Below are positions 59,401 to 64,000 of a stretch of 64,000 nucleotides of DNA, piece by piece. A program made the position numbers and the translations under genes. The stretch comes from Phymorhynchus buccinoides. Lineage: Eukaryota; Mollusca; Gastropoda; Neogastropoda; Raphitomidae. Numbering within the stretch: the stretch's first letter is position 1; the number at the start of each line of letters is the position of its first letter. The notes under the pieces were generated by a model that saw nothing but the letters and a program-made list of their open reading frames with translations, had not been told where the DNA came from and did no database searches. The DNA lies in the NCBI GenBank assembly GCA_017654935.2, contig CM065690.1, forward strand, positions 27,828,030 through 27,892,029. Reading direction: 5' to 3'.

Positions 59401-62149
59401 AAAAAATGTTTTAAAAAGTGATAAACAGAGACACCTTAAAATATGCAAGGTAACCCCCCTATAAATCTAGAGACATTGGAGATAGCAAAAGCTTTTTTCT
59501 ATGCTGTCTTCTTCTGCGTGCACCGACTCTGACCCTTTGATTTTGAAGATTGAATTACAGCTGACATGGACTGACACTCATTCTGACCCCCTAACATTGA
59601 AGACATAAATTACCGCTGACATGGACTGACACTCATTCTGACCCCCTAACATTGAAGATATAAATTACTGCTGCATGGACTGACACTCATTGTGACCCCC
59701 TAACATTGAAGACATAAATTACCGCTGACATGGACTGACACTCATTCTGACCCCCTAACATTGAAGATATAAATTACCGCTGACATGGACTGACACTCAT
59801 TGTGACCCCCTAACATTGAAGATATAAATTACCGCTGACATGGACTGACACTCATTCTGACCCCCTAACATTGAAGATATAAATTACTGCTGCATGGACT
59901 GACACTCATTGTGACCCCCTAACATTGAAGACATAAATTACCGCTGACATGGACTGACACTCATTCTGACCCCCTAACATTGAAGATATAAATTACCGCT
60001 GACATGGACTGACACTCATTGTGACCCCCTAACATTGAAGATATAAATTACCGCTGACATGGACTGACACTCATTCTGACCCCCTAACATTGAAGATATA
60101 AATTACTGCTGCATGGACTGACACTCATTGTGACCCCCTAACATTGAAGATATAAATTACAGCTGACATGGATTGACCTAACATTGAAGATATAAATTAC
60201 CGCTGACATGGACTGACCCCCTAACATTGAAGATATAAATTACTGCTGACATGGACTGACACTCATTCTGACCCCCTAACATTGAAGACATAAATTACCG
60301 CTGACATGGACTGACACTCATTGTGACCCCCTAACATTGAAGATATAAATTACAGCTGACATGGACTGACACTCATTCTGACCCCCTAACATTGAAGATA
60401 TAAATTACAGCTGACATGGACTGACACTCATTCTGACCCCCTAACATTGAAGACATAAATTACCGCTGACATGGACTGACACTCATTGTGACCCCCTAAC
60501 ATTGAAGATATAAATTACTGCTGACATGGACTGACACTCATTCTGACCCCCTAACATTGAAGATATAAATTACTGCTGCATGGACTGACACTCATTGTGA
60601 CCCCCTAACATTGAAGATATAAATTACAGCTGACATGGATTGACCTAACATTGAAGATATAAATTACCGCTGACATGGACTGACCCCCTAACATTGAAGA
60701 TATAAATTACTGCTGACATGGACTGACACTCATTCTGACCCCCTAACATTGAAGATATAAATTACTGCTGACATGGACTGACACTCATTGTGACCCCCTA
60801 ACATTGAATATATAAATTACAGCTGACATGGACTGACCTAACATTGAAGATATAAATTACCGCTGACATGGACTGACCCCCTAACATTGAAGATATAAAT
60901 TACCGCTGACATGGACTGACCCCCTAACATTGAAGATATAAATTACTGCTGACATGGACTGACACTCATTCTGACCCCCTAACATTGAAGATATAAATTA
61001 CCGCTGACATGGACTGACACTCATTGTGACCCCCTAACATTGAAGATATAAATTACCGCTGACATGGACTGACACTCATTGTGACCCCCTAACATTGAAG
61101 ATATAAATTACCGCTGACATGGACTGACACTCATTGTGACCCCCTAACATTGAAGATATAAATTACCGCTGACATGGACTGACCCCCTAACATTGAAGAT
61201 ATAAATTACCGCTGACATGCACTGACACTCATTCTGACCCCCTAACATTGAAGATATAAATTTCCTTCAAAATCATCGCCGAACACATAAAAATGACGCA
61301 TTGCCATCGGACGTAACTGCCCAACCACAGAGAAGCTTACAAAATTCAGTCAAGGGAATGTACTTACACTACAAACTTCTTTCATTTTCACTGAGTGCGT
61401 GAAGAAAGGCTACCCAACTCAACAATGTGTCTCTCTCCAACGTTTTTATTTTATTTTTTAGTCGAATAGAAAAAGCGCATTTACGTGTAGCTCTCACATC
61501 CCTGAAATTACTGCTGACATGGACTGACCTCCTTGCTGTCCTCGCCCAGCTCGTTGATGATGTCCTCGTCGTACATGTTCTCCAGAGACTCCATCTGCCT
61601 CTCGTGCTGCACCTTCACGCTGTCAATGCGGGGCCGGGTCTGCATCTCCTTCAGACGCTCAGCCTCCGCCGCTTCCTCTGCCATTTCACGCAGCGCTCGA
61701 CGGTACTCGTGGGGAAACACCTGTCAGGAAGAGAAAAGAGTACAGTACAGAAACCAGCCAACTAAAAAATATCAGATAATTAACCAAAAACATTTGGGGT
61801 CCTAATTCAATCCTTAAAACTTTTTACTACCAGAAACATCAAAAGTATAAAAAGCTTGTTTTTTTTTCTTTTCTTCTATCCAAAAAACTTAAAAAAGCAT
61901 CCCATACCTAAGTTTTGATTTGTCCATTTCCCTCAGATTTCATGCCAGAGATTTATGGGAGAAAGACGCACCTTGACAAACTTGTCCTTCTCAGTGTCCC
62001 AGTTGTCCAGGATGCGCTTTGCCACCTGGGACTCCGTGGCCTTGTGGAAGTCCTGCAGCAGGTCCCTCACAAAGTTCACGTCTATCGCCTTCTTCATGGG
62101 CTCCAGGGACACTGTCTCCAGGTTGCACACTGTCTCAAAACGATTCGAC
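37876..62149 (-). CDS. Glutamate synthase (GOGAT), C-terminal 14 exons; 5' end outside window
   Basis: Catalyses L-glutamine + 2-oxoglutarate + NAD(P)H to two L-glutamate. Eukaryotic forms fuse the large and small bacterial subunits. Exons in transcript order: 62149-61972, 61720-61529, 53537-53449, 52388-52266, 51498-51408, 49123-49037, 47363-47182, 46941-46852, 46261-46102, 44046-43871, 42696-42529, 41495-41393, 39391-39224, 38006-37876. In-window residues: 1-115, large-subunit C-terminus; 116-142, acidic linker; Cys195, 198, 203, 209 and Cys248, 252, 256, Fe-S cluster motifs; GSGPSG 300-305, FAD fold; GGGDTG 441-446, NAD(P)H fold; AAGDCRRGQS near 600-608, second FAD motif. The amidotransferase and FMN parts must lie beyond 64000. 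Phases agree throughout except for a 1-nt deficit in exon 47182-47363. NADH use is typical of animal enzymes but cannot be seen here. Confidence 0.93.
38244..38795. repeat. 107-bp tandem array with palindromic core, 5 copies
   Basis: Each unit contains the near-perfect palindrome GCACTTCATCATGAAGTG plus GACAGCAAACAAAGTTGACA and CGATTTTCTTCTTGTGAG. It lies in the last GOGAT intron, about 240 nt from the final acceptor. Confidence 0.9.
39224..39391 (-). CDS. GOGAT exon: [21 protein letters not shown]...
   Basis: Lies between CTGTCCAG| and GCCGGAG|GTACGT, phase 1 to 1. It encodes [20 protein letters not shown], then [20 protein letters not shown] and LPRLYAAG. It ends inside the AAGD motif that contacts FAD. 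Confidence 0.92.
39426..39841. mobile_element. TTAA-flanked MITE of the CCCTTTCRC family, split by a SINE
   Basis: TTAA at 39422-39425 and 39842-39845, in the orientation opposite to 34496. Interrupted by the 168-bp element at 39463-39630. It lies 30 nt upstream (transcript sense) of the 39224-39391 exon acceptor. Confidence 0.78.
39463..39630 (+). mobile_element. 168-169 bp SINE-like family, copy 2
   Basis: Flanked by a 10-bp duplication GCACCACAAT (39453-39462, 39631-39640). The head is CTCCTCCGAAGTCGGAG and the tail ACAAAAAAACAAA. It is inserted at a different site of the same MITE family as copy 1. Confidence 0.82.
40331..40893. mobile_element. Pogo/Tigger-like deletion derivative, 563 bp
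   Basis: Ends CAGACAAACCCCTATTTTA and TAAAATAGAGGTTTGTCTG, flanked by TA on both sides (40329-40330, 40894-40895). From ATG 40578 the + strand reads [17 protein letters not shown], then [18 protein letters not shown] and SYGVEK after a frame change. This is the CENP-B/pogo N-terminal helix-turn-helix. The catalytic DDE domain is absent. It lies in a GOGAT intron. Confidence 0.8.
41393..41495 (-). CDS. GOGAT exon: [20 protein letters not shown]...
   Basis: Lies between GTTGACAG| and GTAGAAG|GTGGGT, phase 0 to 1. It encodes [20 protein letters not shown] then [14 protein letters not shown]. Six partial copies of its 5' half with the same acceptor follow at 41496-42165. Confidence 0.9.
41496..42165. 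repeat. ~102-bp array copying the acceptor and 5' half of exon 41393-41495
   Basis: Six copies of GTTGACAG plus about 48 nt of exon ([15 protein letters not shown]), with junctions near 41597, 41698, 41799, 41902, 42003 and 42105. The copies share CATGAAAGATCACAAATAAC and lack the exon's donor. Confidence 0.92.
42529..42696 (-). CDS. GOGAT exon: [16 protein letters not shown]...
   Basis: Fifty-six codons between CTACCAG| and AGCACC|GTGAGT, phase 0 to 0. It contains [18 protein letters not shown] and [11 protein letters not shown], which are highly conserved in GOGAT small subunits. Confidence 0.92.
42700..43870. other. GOGAT intron, nothing recognised
   Basis: AT-rich intron with no array at either junction, apart from (AC)n next to the donor at 43860-43870. 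Confidence 0.5.
43871..44046 (-). CDS. GOGAT exon: NAD(P)H-binding GGGDTG
   Basis: Lies between GATCAG| and AGACAG|GTGTGT, phase 1 to 0. It encodes [45 protein letters not shown] is the nucleotide-binding turn of the pyridine-nucleotide domain. Confidence 0.92.
44113..44452. mobile_element. Foldback element with telomere-like interior, ~340 bp
   Basis: Arms of about 65 bp (GTTAAGAAAAGCTCCCTCCT at the left, its complement at the right) surround degenerate TTAGGG-type repeats such as GGTTAGGGTTAGGGTCAG, with complementary CCTAA-type repeats on the right side. Lies in a GOGAT intron. Confidence 0.65.
44660..46101. repeat. ~80-bp array copying the donor junction of exon 46102-46261
   Basis: Fifteen copies besides the real one. 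Each carries the complement of the exon end (ACCTCACCATCCCCG) joined to GTCAGTGCAGCACACCCC. Early copies keep GGCCCAGAGACC; others have lost a few bases (GGCCTCCACC). Several units are truncated near 44690-44800 and 45020-45250. Confidence 0.93.
46102..46261 (-). CDS. GOGAT exon: [16 protein letters not shown]...[11 protein letters not shown]
   Basis: Lies between CGTTCAG| and CCCCG|GTCAGTGC, phase 0 to 1. It encodes the end of the FAD subdomain ([19 protein letters not shown]). Its 3' end plus donor is repeated 15 more times in the adjacent intron (44660-46101). Confidence 0.92.
46303..46450. mobile_element. GGACTATAAGGCG MITE, one end only
   Basis: Begins CATATTTTTCGGACTATAAG. The opposite end is lost beyond TGTGGGGGTTGCGCATTATA. 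Confidence 0.5.
46743..46771. repeat. Poly-G homopolymer (~28 G)
   Basis: One of the longest G runs in the window. Its length is probably unreliable. Confidence 0.9.
46852..46941 (-). CDS. GOGAT exon: [16 protein letters not shown]...
   Basis: Thirty codons between GTGACAG| and AAGGAG|GTGAGC. It encodes [20 protein letters not shown] then [10 protein letters not shown], the second strand of the FAD Rossmann fold and the following loop. Phase is 0 to 0. Confidence 0.92.
47182..47363 (-). CDS. GOGAT exon: FAD-binding GxGxxG, with apparent 1-nt frameshift
   Basis: Lies between TTCACCAG| and AACAAG|GTAGGC. The first part reads [28 protein letters not shown], and the second part [20 protein letters not shown] is one frame away. 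The exon is 182 nt, but 183 are needed to keep phase 0 on both sides. The break falls in a run of six G (+ strand, 47256-47261). This is either a homopolymer consensus error or a real disabling deletion; everything downstream is intact. Confidence 0.88.
47805..48310. repeat. 31-bp minisatellite, ~16 copies
   Basis: The unit reads GGCTGGAATGTGTAGGCTTG then GTGCAAAACAT, with variants at three positions. It is free of stops in all three frames of the - strand. Intronic. Confidence 0.95.
48413..48597. repeat. ~60-bp tandem repeat, 3 copies
   Basis: The unit contains CTGTCCCATCTTCTGGGCCA and TTGTTCCCACTAGGCGGGCA. Confidence 0.9.
48617..48997. mobile_element. TTAA-type MITE, inverted relative of 11225-11609
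   Basis: TTAA at 48613-48616. The other flank has decayed to GTAA (48998-49001). It contains a 37-bp internal tandem duplication (CCCCACAACGAACCACTACA...). It ends about 36 nt inside the intron from the donor of exon 49037-49123. Confidence 0.72.
49037..49123 (-). CDS. GOGAT exon: second cysteine cluster ([12 protein letters not shown]...CPAPCE)
   Basis: Exactly 29 codons, phase 0 to 0, between CTGTGCAG| and TGTGAG|GTACCG. It encodes [20 protein letters not shown] then GRVCPAPCE. It is the only full-length member of a family of about twelve copies of its first half, which extends to 49890. Confidence 0.92.
49124..49890. repeat. ~68-bp array copying the acceptor and first half of exon 49037-49123
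   Basis: About eleven copies. On the - strand each reads CTGTGCAG (or CTGTCCAG) then AACAAG...GCCCTGGATAACCTG and ACCAACAATTTCCCTGAATT. Two copies keep the exon's full GTGGAAGGAG-type segment (near 49735 and 49875); most have a short deletion there. Confidence 0.93.
50620..50673. repeat. (GA)n microsatellite
   Basis: AGAGAG for about 45 bp, with one GCTAGAG interruption. Confidence 0.95.
50851..51089. mobile_element. TTAA-flanked MITE of the CCCTTTCRC family, uninterrupted
   Basis: TTAA at 50847-50850 and 51090-51093. The 239-bp copy starts CCCTTTCACCGCCAATGTCG and ends GGCTGGCGGTGAAAGGG. It preserves GCACCACAAT intact, the empty target of the SINE at 39463. Confidence 0.8.
51408..51498 (-). 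CDS. GOGAT exon: first Fe-S cysteine cluster (CMDCGVPFC...)
   Basis: Lies between TTTCGCAG| and TTCAAG|GTGGGT. It encodes [20 protein letters not shown] then [10 protein letters not shown]. The spacing C-x2-C-x4-C-x5-C is the [4Fe-4S]-binding pattern of GOGAT small subunits and of the related N-terminal domain of dihydropyrimidine dehydrogenase. Confidence 0.92.
51924..52171 (-). repeat. Dispersed ~250-bp repeat, copy B (inverted)
   Basis: Inverted copy of 5259-5525, 46 kb away, ending next to TTGCGTCCGTGGTCTAATCT. Here the box-A-like GATAGCTCATTGGTAGAG is followed by unrelated sequence (51640-51910) instead of the tRNA-like T-arm. Confidence 0.7.
52266..52388 (-). CDS. GOGAT exon: start of small-subunit-like domain ([13 protein letters not shown]...)
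   Basis: Lies between GCTGCAG| and GCCAG|GTAACG, phase 2 to 2. It encodes [18 protein letters not shown], then [11 protein letters not shown] and MQAA, the conserved lead-in to the Fe-S cysteines. Three further copies of its acceptor junction lie just upstream in the transcript. Confidence 0.9.
52389..52745. repeat. ~110-bp copies of the acceptor junction of exon 52266-52388
   Basis: Three copies (junctions near 52490, 52616 and 52726) of CTGCAG|GGGCTTTGTGAAGTACAAG. Two extend to the exon's TGCGACCTACCAGTA. Confidence 0.9.
53195..53433. repeat. Compound poly-G, (GA)n, (GT)n block
   Basis: About 18 G at 53197, (GA)n to 53287, mixed TGTGCATG, then (GT)n 53369-53433. It ends 15 nt from exon 53449-53537, just inside the intron after the donor. 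Confidence 0.95.
53449..53537 (-). CDS. GOGAT exon: acidic linker ([16 protein letters not shown]...)
   Basis: An 89-nt exon between GTTCAG| and ATCAG|GTCTGG. It encodes [17 protein letters not shown] then [12 protein letters not shown]. The phase-2 end supplies AG of an Arg codon completed by the next exon (R-GFVKYKR), confirming the join. It is isolated by an 8-kb intron upstream and flanked by long (GT)n and GA-rich tracts. Confidence 0.88.
53590..53890. repeat. GA-rich low-complexity block
   Basis: Purine-only GAGAGGGGGGTAAGG-type units over 300 bp, starting about 50 nt upstream (transcript sense) of exon 53449-53537. On the transcribed strand it is a long pyrimidine tract. Confidence 0.9.
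53891..55886. other. GOGAT 8-kb intron, A-rich part
   Basis: A-rich, low-information sequence with poly-C/CT tracts at 55150-55240. No coding or transposon ends recognised. Confidence 0.45.
55887..56115. mobile_element. Pogo-like MITE copy 3 (GOGAT 8-kb intron), 229 bp
   Basis: Begins CAGTGGAACCTCTCTTATAG and ends with GGAGGTTCCACTG, TA on both sides. It has the same internal TCTTTGTAAGTATTAAAATT core as copy 1. Confidence 0.8.
56201..56353. mobile_element. GGACTATAAGGCG MITE, 153 bp
   Basis: ACTATATTTTACGGACTATA at the left and CGCCTTATAGTCCGTAAAAT plus ACAGTA at the right. This is the best-preserved palindromic copy. Confidence 0.68.
56705..56877. mobile_element. GGACTATAAGGCG MITE, diverged
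   Basis: Left end ATACTGCATTTTTCGGACTA. The right end is decayed (GCGCCTTCGAGTCAGAAACA). Confidence 0.55.
56878..58154. other. GOGAT 8-kb intron, nothing recognised
   Basis: AT-rich sequence. Two diverged copies of a short motif (CATTTACAATTGAAACT) lie at 57128-57190. Confidence 0.4.
58155..58375. repeat. ~98-bp tandem repeat, ~2 copies
   Basis: The shared core is AAAAAGGTATTAAGACAGCC, then CAAAGACAACCTAGAATGTC. Intronic. Confidence 0.85.
58530..58697 (+). mobile_element. 168-169 bp SINE-like family, copy 3
   Basis: Flanked by 13 bp with one mismatch (ACTGCAGACACAA 58517-58529, ACTACAGACACAA 58698-58710). The tail is (CAA)n. More diverged than the other two copies but the same length. Confidence 0.78.
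58801..59240 (+). pseudogene. LINE C-terminal fragment with degenerate C2H2 knuckle
   Basis: From about 58821 the frame reads [20 protein letters not shown] then [20 protein letters not shown] and NRPAWRGAV. Farther on, in another frame, [15 protein letters not shown] resembles the C-terminal zinc knuckle (RIGL.SH.R.H) of several non-LTR families. At least one frameshift separates the parts, so it is non-functional. Confidence 0.7.
59575..61265. repeat. 55-bp array sharing the start of the intron after exon 61529-61720
   Basis: About 30 units with core TGACACTCATTCTGACCCCC and TAACATTGAAGATATAAATT plus ACCGCTGACATGGAC. The last ~24 bp match the intron bases directly after the real donor (GTCAGTCCATGTCAGCAGTA). 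Higher-order blocks recur, such as the units around 60160-60240 and 60620-60710. Confidence 0.92.
61529..61720 (-). CDS. GOGAT exon: inter-subunit linker start ([10 protein letters not shown]...)
   Basis: Exactly 64 codons, phase 0 to 0, between CTGACAG| and AAGGAG|GTCAGTCC. It has a charged, helix-prone sequence rich in Glu and Arg and ends [14 protein letters not shown]. The first intronic bases after its donor recur as the core of the 55-bp array at 59575-61265. Confidence 0.9.
61972..62149 (-). CDS. GOGAT exon: end of large-subunit domain ([13 protein letters not shown]...)
   Basis: The acceptor is TGTGCAG|GTCGAATCG, entered in phase 2, and the donor is AAG|GTGCGT. It encodes 59 residues including [17 protein letters not shown] and [20 protein letters not shown], the usual end of the GOGAT large-subunit region. 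Four partial copies of this exon with their own acceptors follow at 62150-62640. Confidence 0.9.
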
Positions 62150-62640
62150 CTGCACACACACAGCATTCTTTATTTCCTTCACAAAGTCCACATCTATCAC
62201 CTTCTTCATAGGCTCCAGGGACACTGTCTCCATGGTGCACACAGTCTCAAAACGATTCAACCTGCACATACACACAGCATTCTTTATTAGTGCAGCAGGT
62301 CCTTCACAAAGTCCACGTCTATCGCCTTCTTCATAGGCTCCAGGGACACTGTCTCCAGGTTGCACACTGTCTCAAAACGATTCGACCTGCACAAAAACAG
62401 CATTCTTTATTTCCTTCACAAAGCCCACATCTATCACCTTCTTCATAGGCTCCAGGGACACTGTCTCCATGGTGCACACAGTCTCAAAACGATTCGACCT
62501 GCACACACACAGCATTCTTTATTAGTGCAGCAGGTCCTTCACAAAGTCCACGTCTATCACCTTCTTCATGGGCTCCAGGAACACTGTCTTTAGGTTGCAC
62601 AGTCTCAAAACGATTAGCCCTGCAAATACACAACATTCTT
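62150..62640. repeat. ~110-bp array copying the acceptor and first half of exon 61972-62149
   Basis: Four copies (junctions near 62260, 62389, 62499 and 62621) of TGTGCAG|GTCGAATCGTTTTG, each with about 75-100 nt of exon ([18 protein letters not shown]). None has the exon's donor. Confidence 0.92.
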
Positions 62641-62852
62641 TATTCATGCAGCAGACCCTTCACAAACGATTCGCCCTGCACATACACACAGCATTTCATT
62701 TTTTTTCTCCAGGGCATACTTTATTTGAAGAAGTCAGACATTGTCTAAAGGATGTGTATGCATTCTGCTCTGATAGACATTAACATTAAACATACCACAA
62801 GCTGAAGGATTCTTTTTACCACAGTGCATGCAAGACAAACTACTATTTTTAA

Positions 62853-63854
62853 CCTTTAGTACGCCAGTTATTTTTCTGTGTTGTTTCCCTGCAGCCATAT
62901 TTATTTTTATGACAAGTTCTGAGCTTGACACTACCAACATTCAAACACTTGTAACTCCCATTGGAACAACACAATTGATATGAAATTTTGTATGTGGACA
63001 AACAGAAACTGAAATTGTGTCAGTGTTTACTTGTTTGATTGAAATGTGGGGAGCATGTACATGATTTATGACCTTATTCATAATAAAGTGCCTTTGTGCA
63101 CTCAGTTCTGATCATTTTTTAAGATAATAGATCGACAACATTGCTGGTGAAATGTAAATAATCTAAGAATGTACCGCGCACATATTTCCAACAACGATCG
63201 ATGGGTACGTCAACTTTAACAATTCTTGTCAACCGATCGCGAGAATACGACTCAGAATGCTGCTTTACCAGCACTAATATCATCCAACAATAATACTTAA
63301 TCGACTGCATTGTTCGGATAAAGTGAAAATCAAAAAAGAATTTGCTTCACTTATCTTTTTGGGAACGACTGAAGGCCCGACAATTAAAAATGTAGTCTGC
63401 TGTTGCAAGTCTAGGTCTAACACTTAGCACTCTCGTAACCCCCCCCCCCCCCCCCTCCCCCCCCATTCAACTCAGAATAACTGTCACATCGATTCAGTGT
63501 CTTTCCCATCACTCTATCACCTGTATTTTGAAGATAATTGCATAAAACTTTCAAATTATTCGCCAGAATCAATGCCGAATACGATTGCTTCCGTAAACAC
63601 CATCTTGACACAGTTTGGAAATTCTAGTCTCAAAAAGATCGAAAAACTGCAATAACTGAAGCTACAACCGCCATAGCTGAAAGATTGACAAGGAGCCTCA
63701 TTCCGAAACCGGATGCACGTTTAATAAAAGGTCAAGGCCGAAGCTAATGGAAAATTCCCGGCGCCAAATTCAAGTGCCCTTAGTGTGGCGACCTGTGGCA
63801 CCGCTGGCCGCAGGGAGAAAGTGCACTTCTGTGTCGCCGTTGGCGTGCTAAAGG
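62853..63854. mobile_element. TTAA-flanked piggyBac-like element, 1002 bp
   Basis: TTAA at 62849-62852 and 63855-63858. The left end is CCTTTAGTACGCCA, and the complement of the right end is CCTTTAGCACGCCA. It contains a poly-C tract near 63440. No transposase frame was recognised, so it is probably non-autonomous. The terminal motif resembles that of the CCCTTTCRC MITE family. Confidence 0.65.
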
Positions 63855-64000
63855 TTAAAAAGCACAACCCAAAACAGTGAGTAAAAAAAAAACCAAATAC
63901 AAACACATTGGAATCCTCTTCTATCTAAGCCCCCTTAAAAAAAATGTTCCCCCATGAATGCGAGTTGCTTGCATAGATTAGAGTTTTTGTCTGTAACAAA

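Noticed and set aside
63721..63906. A further GOGAT exon near the window end
   Set aside because: The GC-rich piece at 63780-63850 gives no GOGAT-like residues in any frame and lies at the right end of the TTAA-flanked element.

Overview
This looks like invertebrate nuclear DNA, probably from a mollusc-like lophotrochozoan. That placement is inferred from gene content and repeat style; no marker gene fixes it. The two genes have short GC-rich exons with GT/AG introns, set in AT-rich sequence full of microsatellites, minisatellites, small DNA transposons and broken LINEs. There are no bacterial-style operons.

Two protein-coding genes point toward each other. On the + strand, six exons (9203-20450) encode a complete 468-residue Notum/pectinacetylesterase-family alpha/beta hydrolase with an N-terminal membrane anchor. 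On the - strand, fourteen exons (62149 down to 37876) encode the C-terminal 645 residues of glutamate synthase (GOGAT): the end of the large-subunit part, an acidic linker, the Fe-S region and the FAD/NAD(P)H-binding domain. Its 5' part lies beyond 64000. I assigned every exon boundary from splice sites and codon phase; all phases agree except one apparent 1-nt deletion in exon 47182-47363. The genes sit tail to tail around 17 kb of intergenic repeats. They have no obvious functional link.

Layout: 1-9.1 kb holds LINE remnants, microsatellites, a tRNA-derived SINE head and a Harbinger-like MITE. 9.1-20.5 kb is the esterase gene, whose introns hold a LINE, hAT-like, TTAA-type and pogo-like elements. 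20.5-37.9 kb is intergenic, with 39-, 76-, ~75- and 55-bp arrays and a ~0.53-kb tandem duplication. 37.9-62.2 kb is the GOGAT gene. 62.2-64 kb is its upstream intron, with partial exon copies and a 1-kb TTAA-flanked element.

The most unusual signal is in the GOGAT gene. At six of its fourteen exons, a minisatellite in the adjoining intron is built from copies of that exon's own splice junction, or of the sequence abutting it. Four arrays copy acceptor junctions, one copies a donor junction, and one copies the first intronic bases after a donor. A second strong signal is a 168-169 bp SINE-like family. It has three full-length copies with clear target-site duplications, two of them inserted at different points in related TTAA-type MITEs, and uninterrupted relatives elsewhere in the window show the empty sites.
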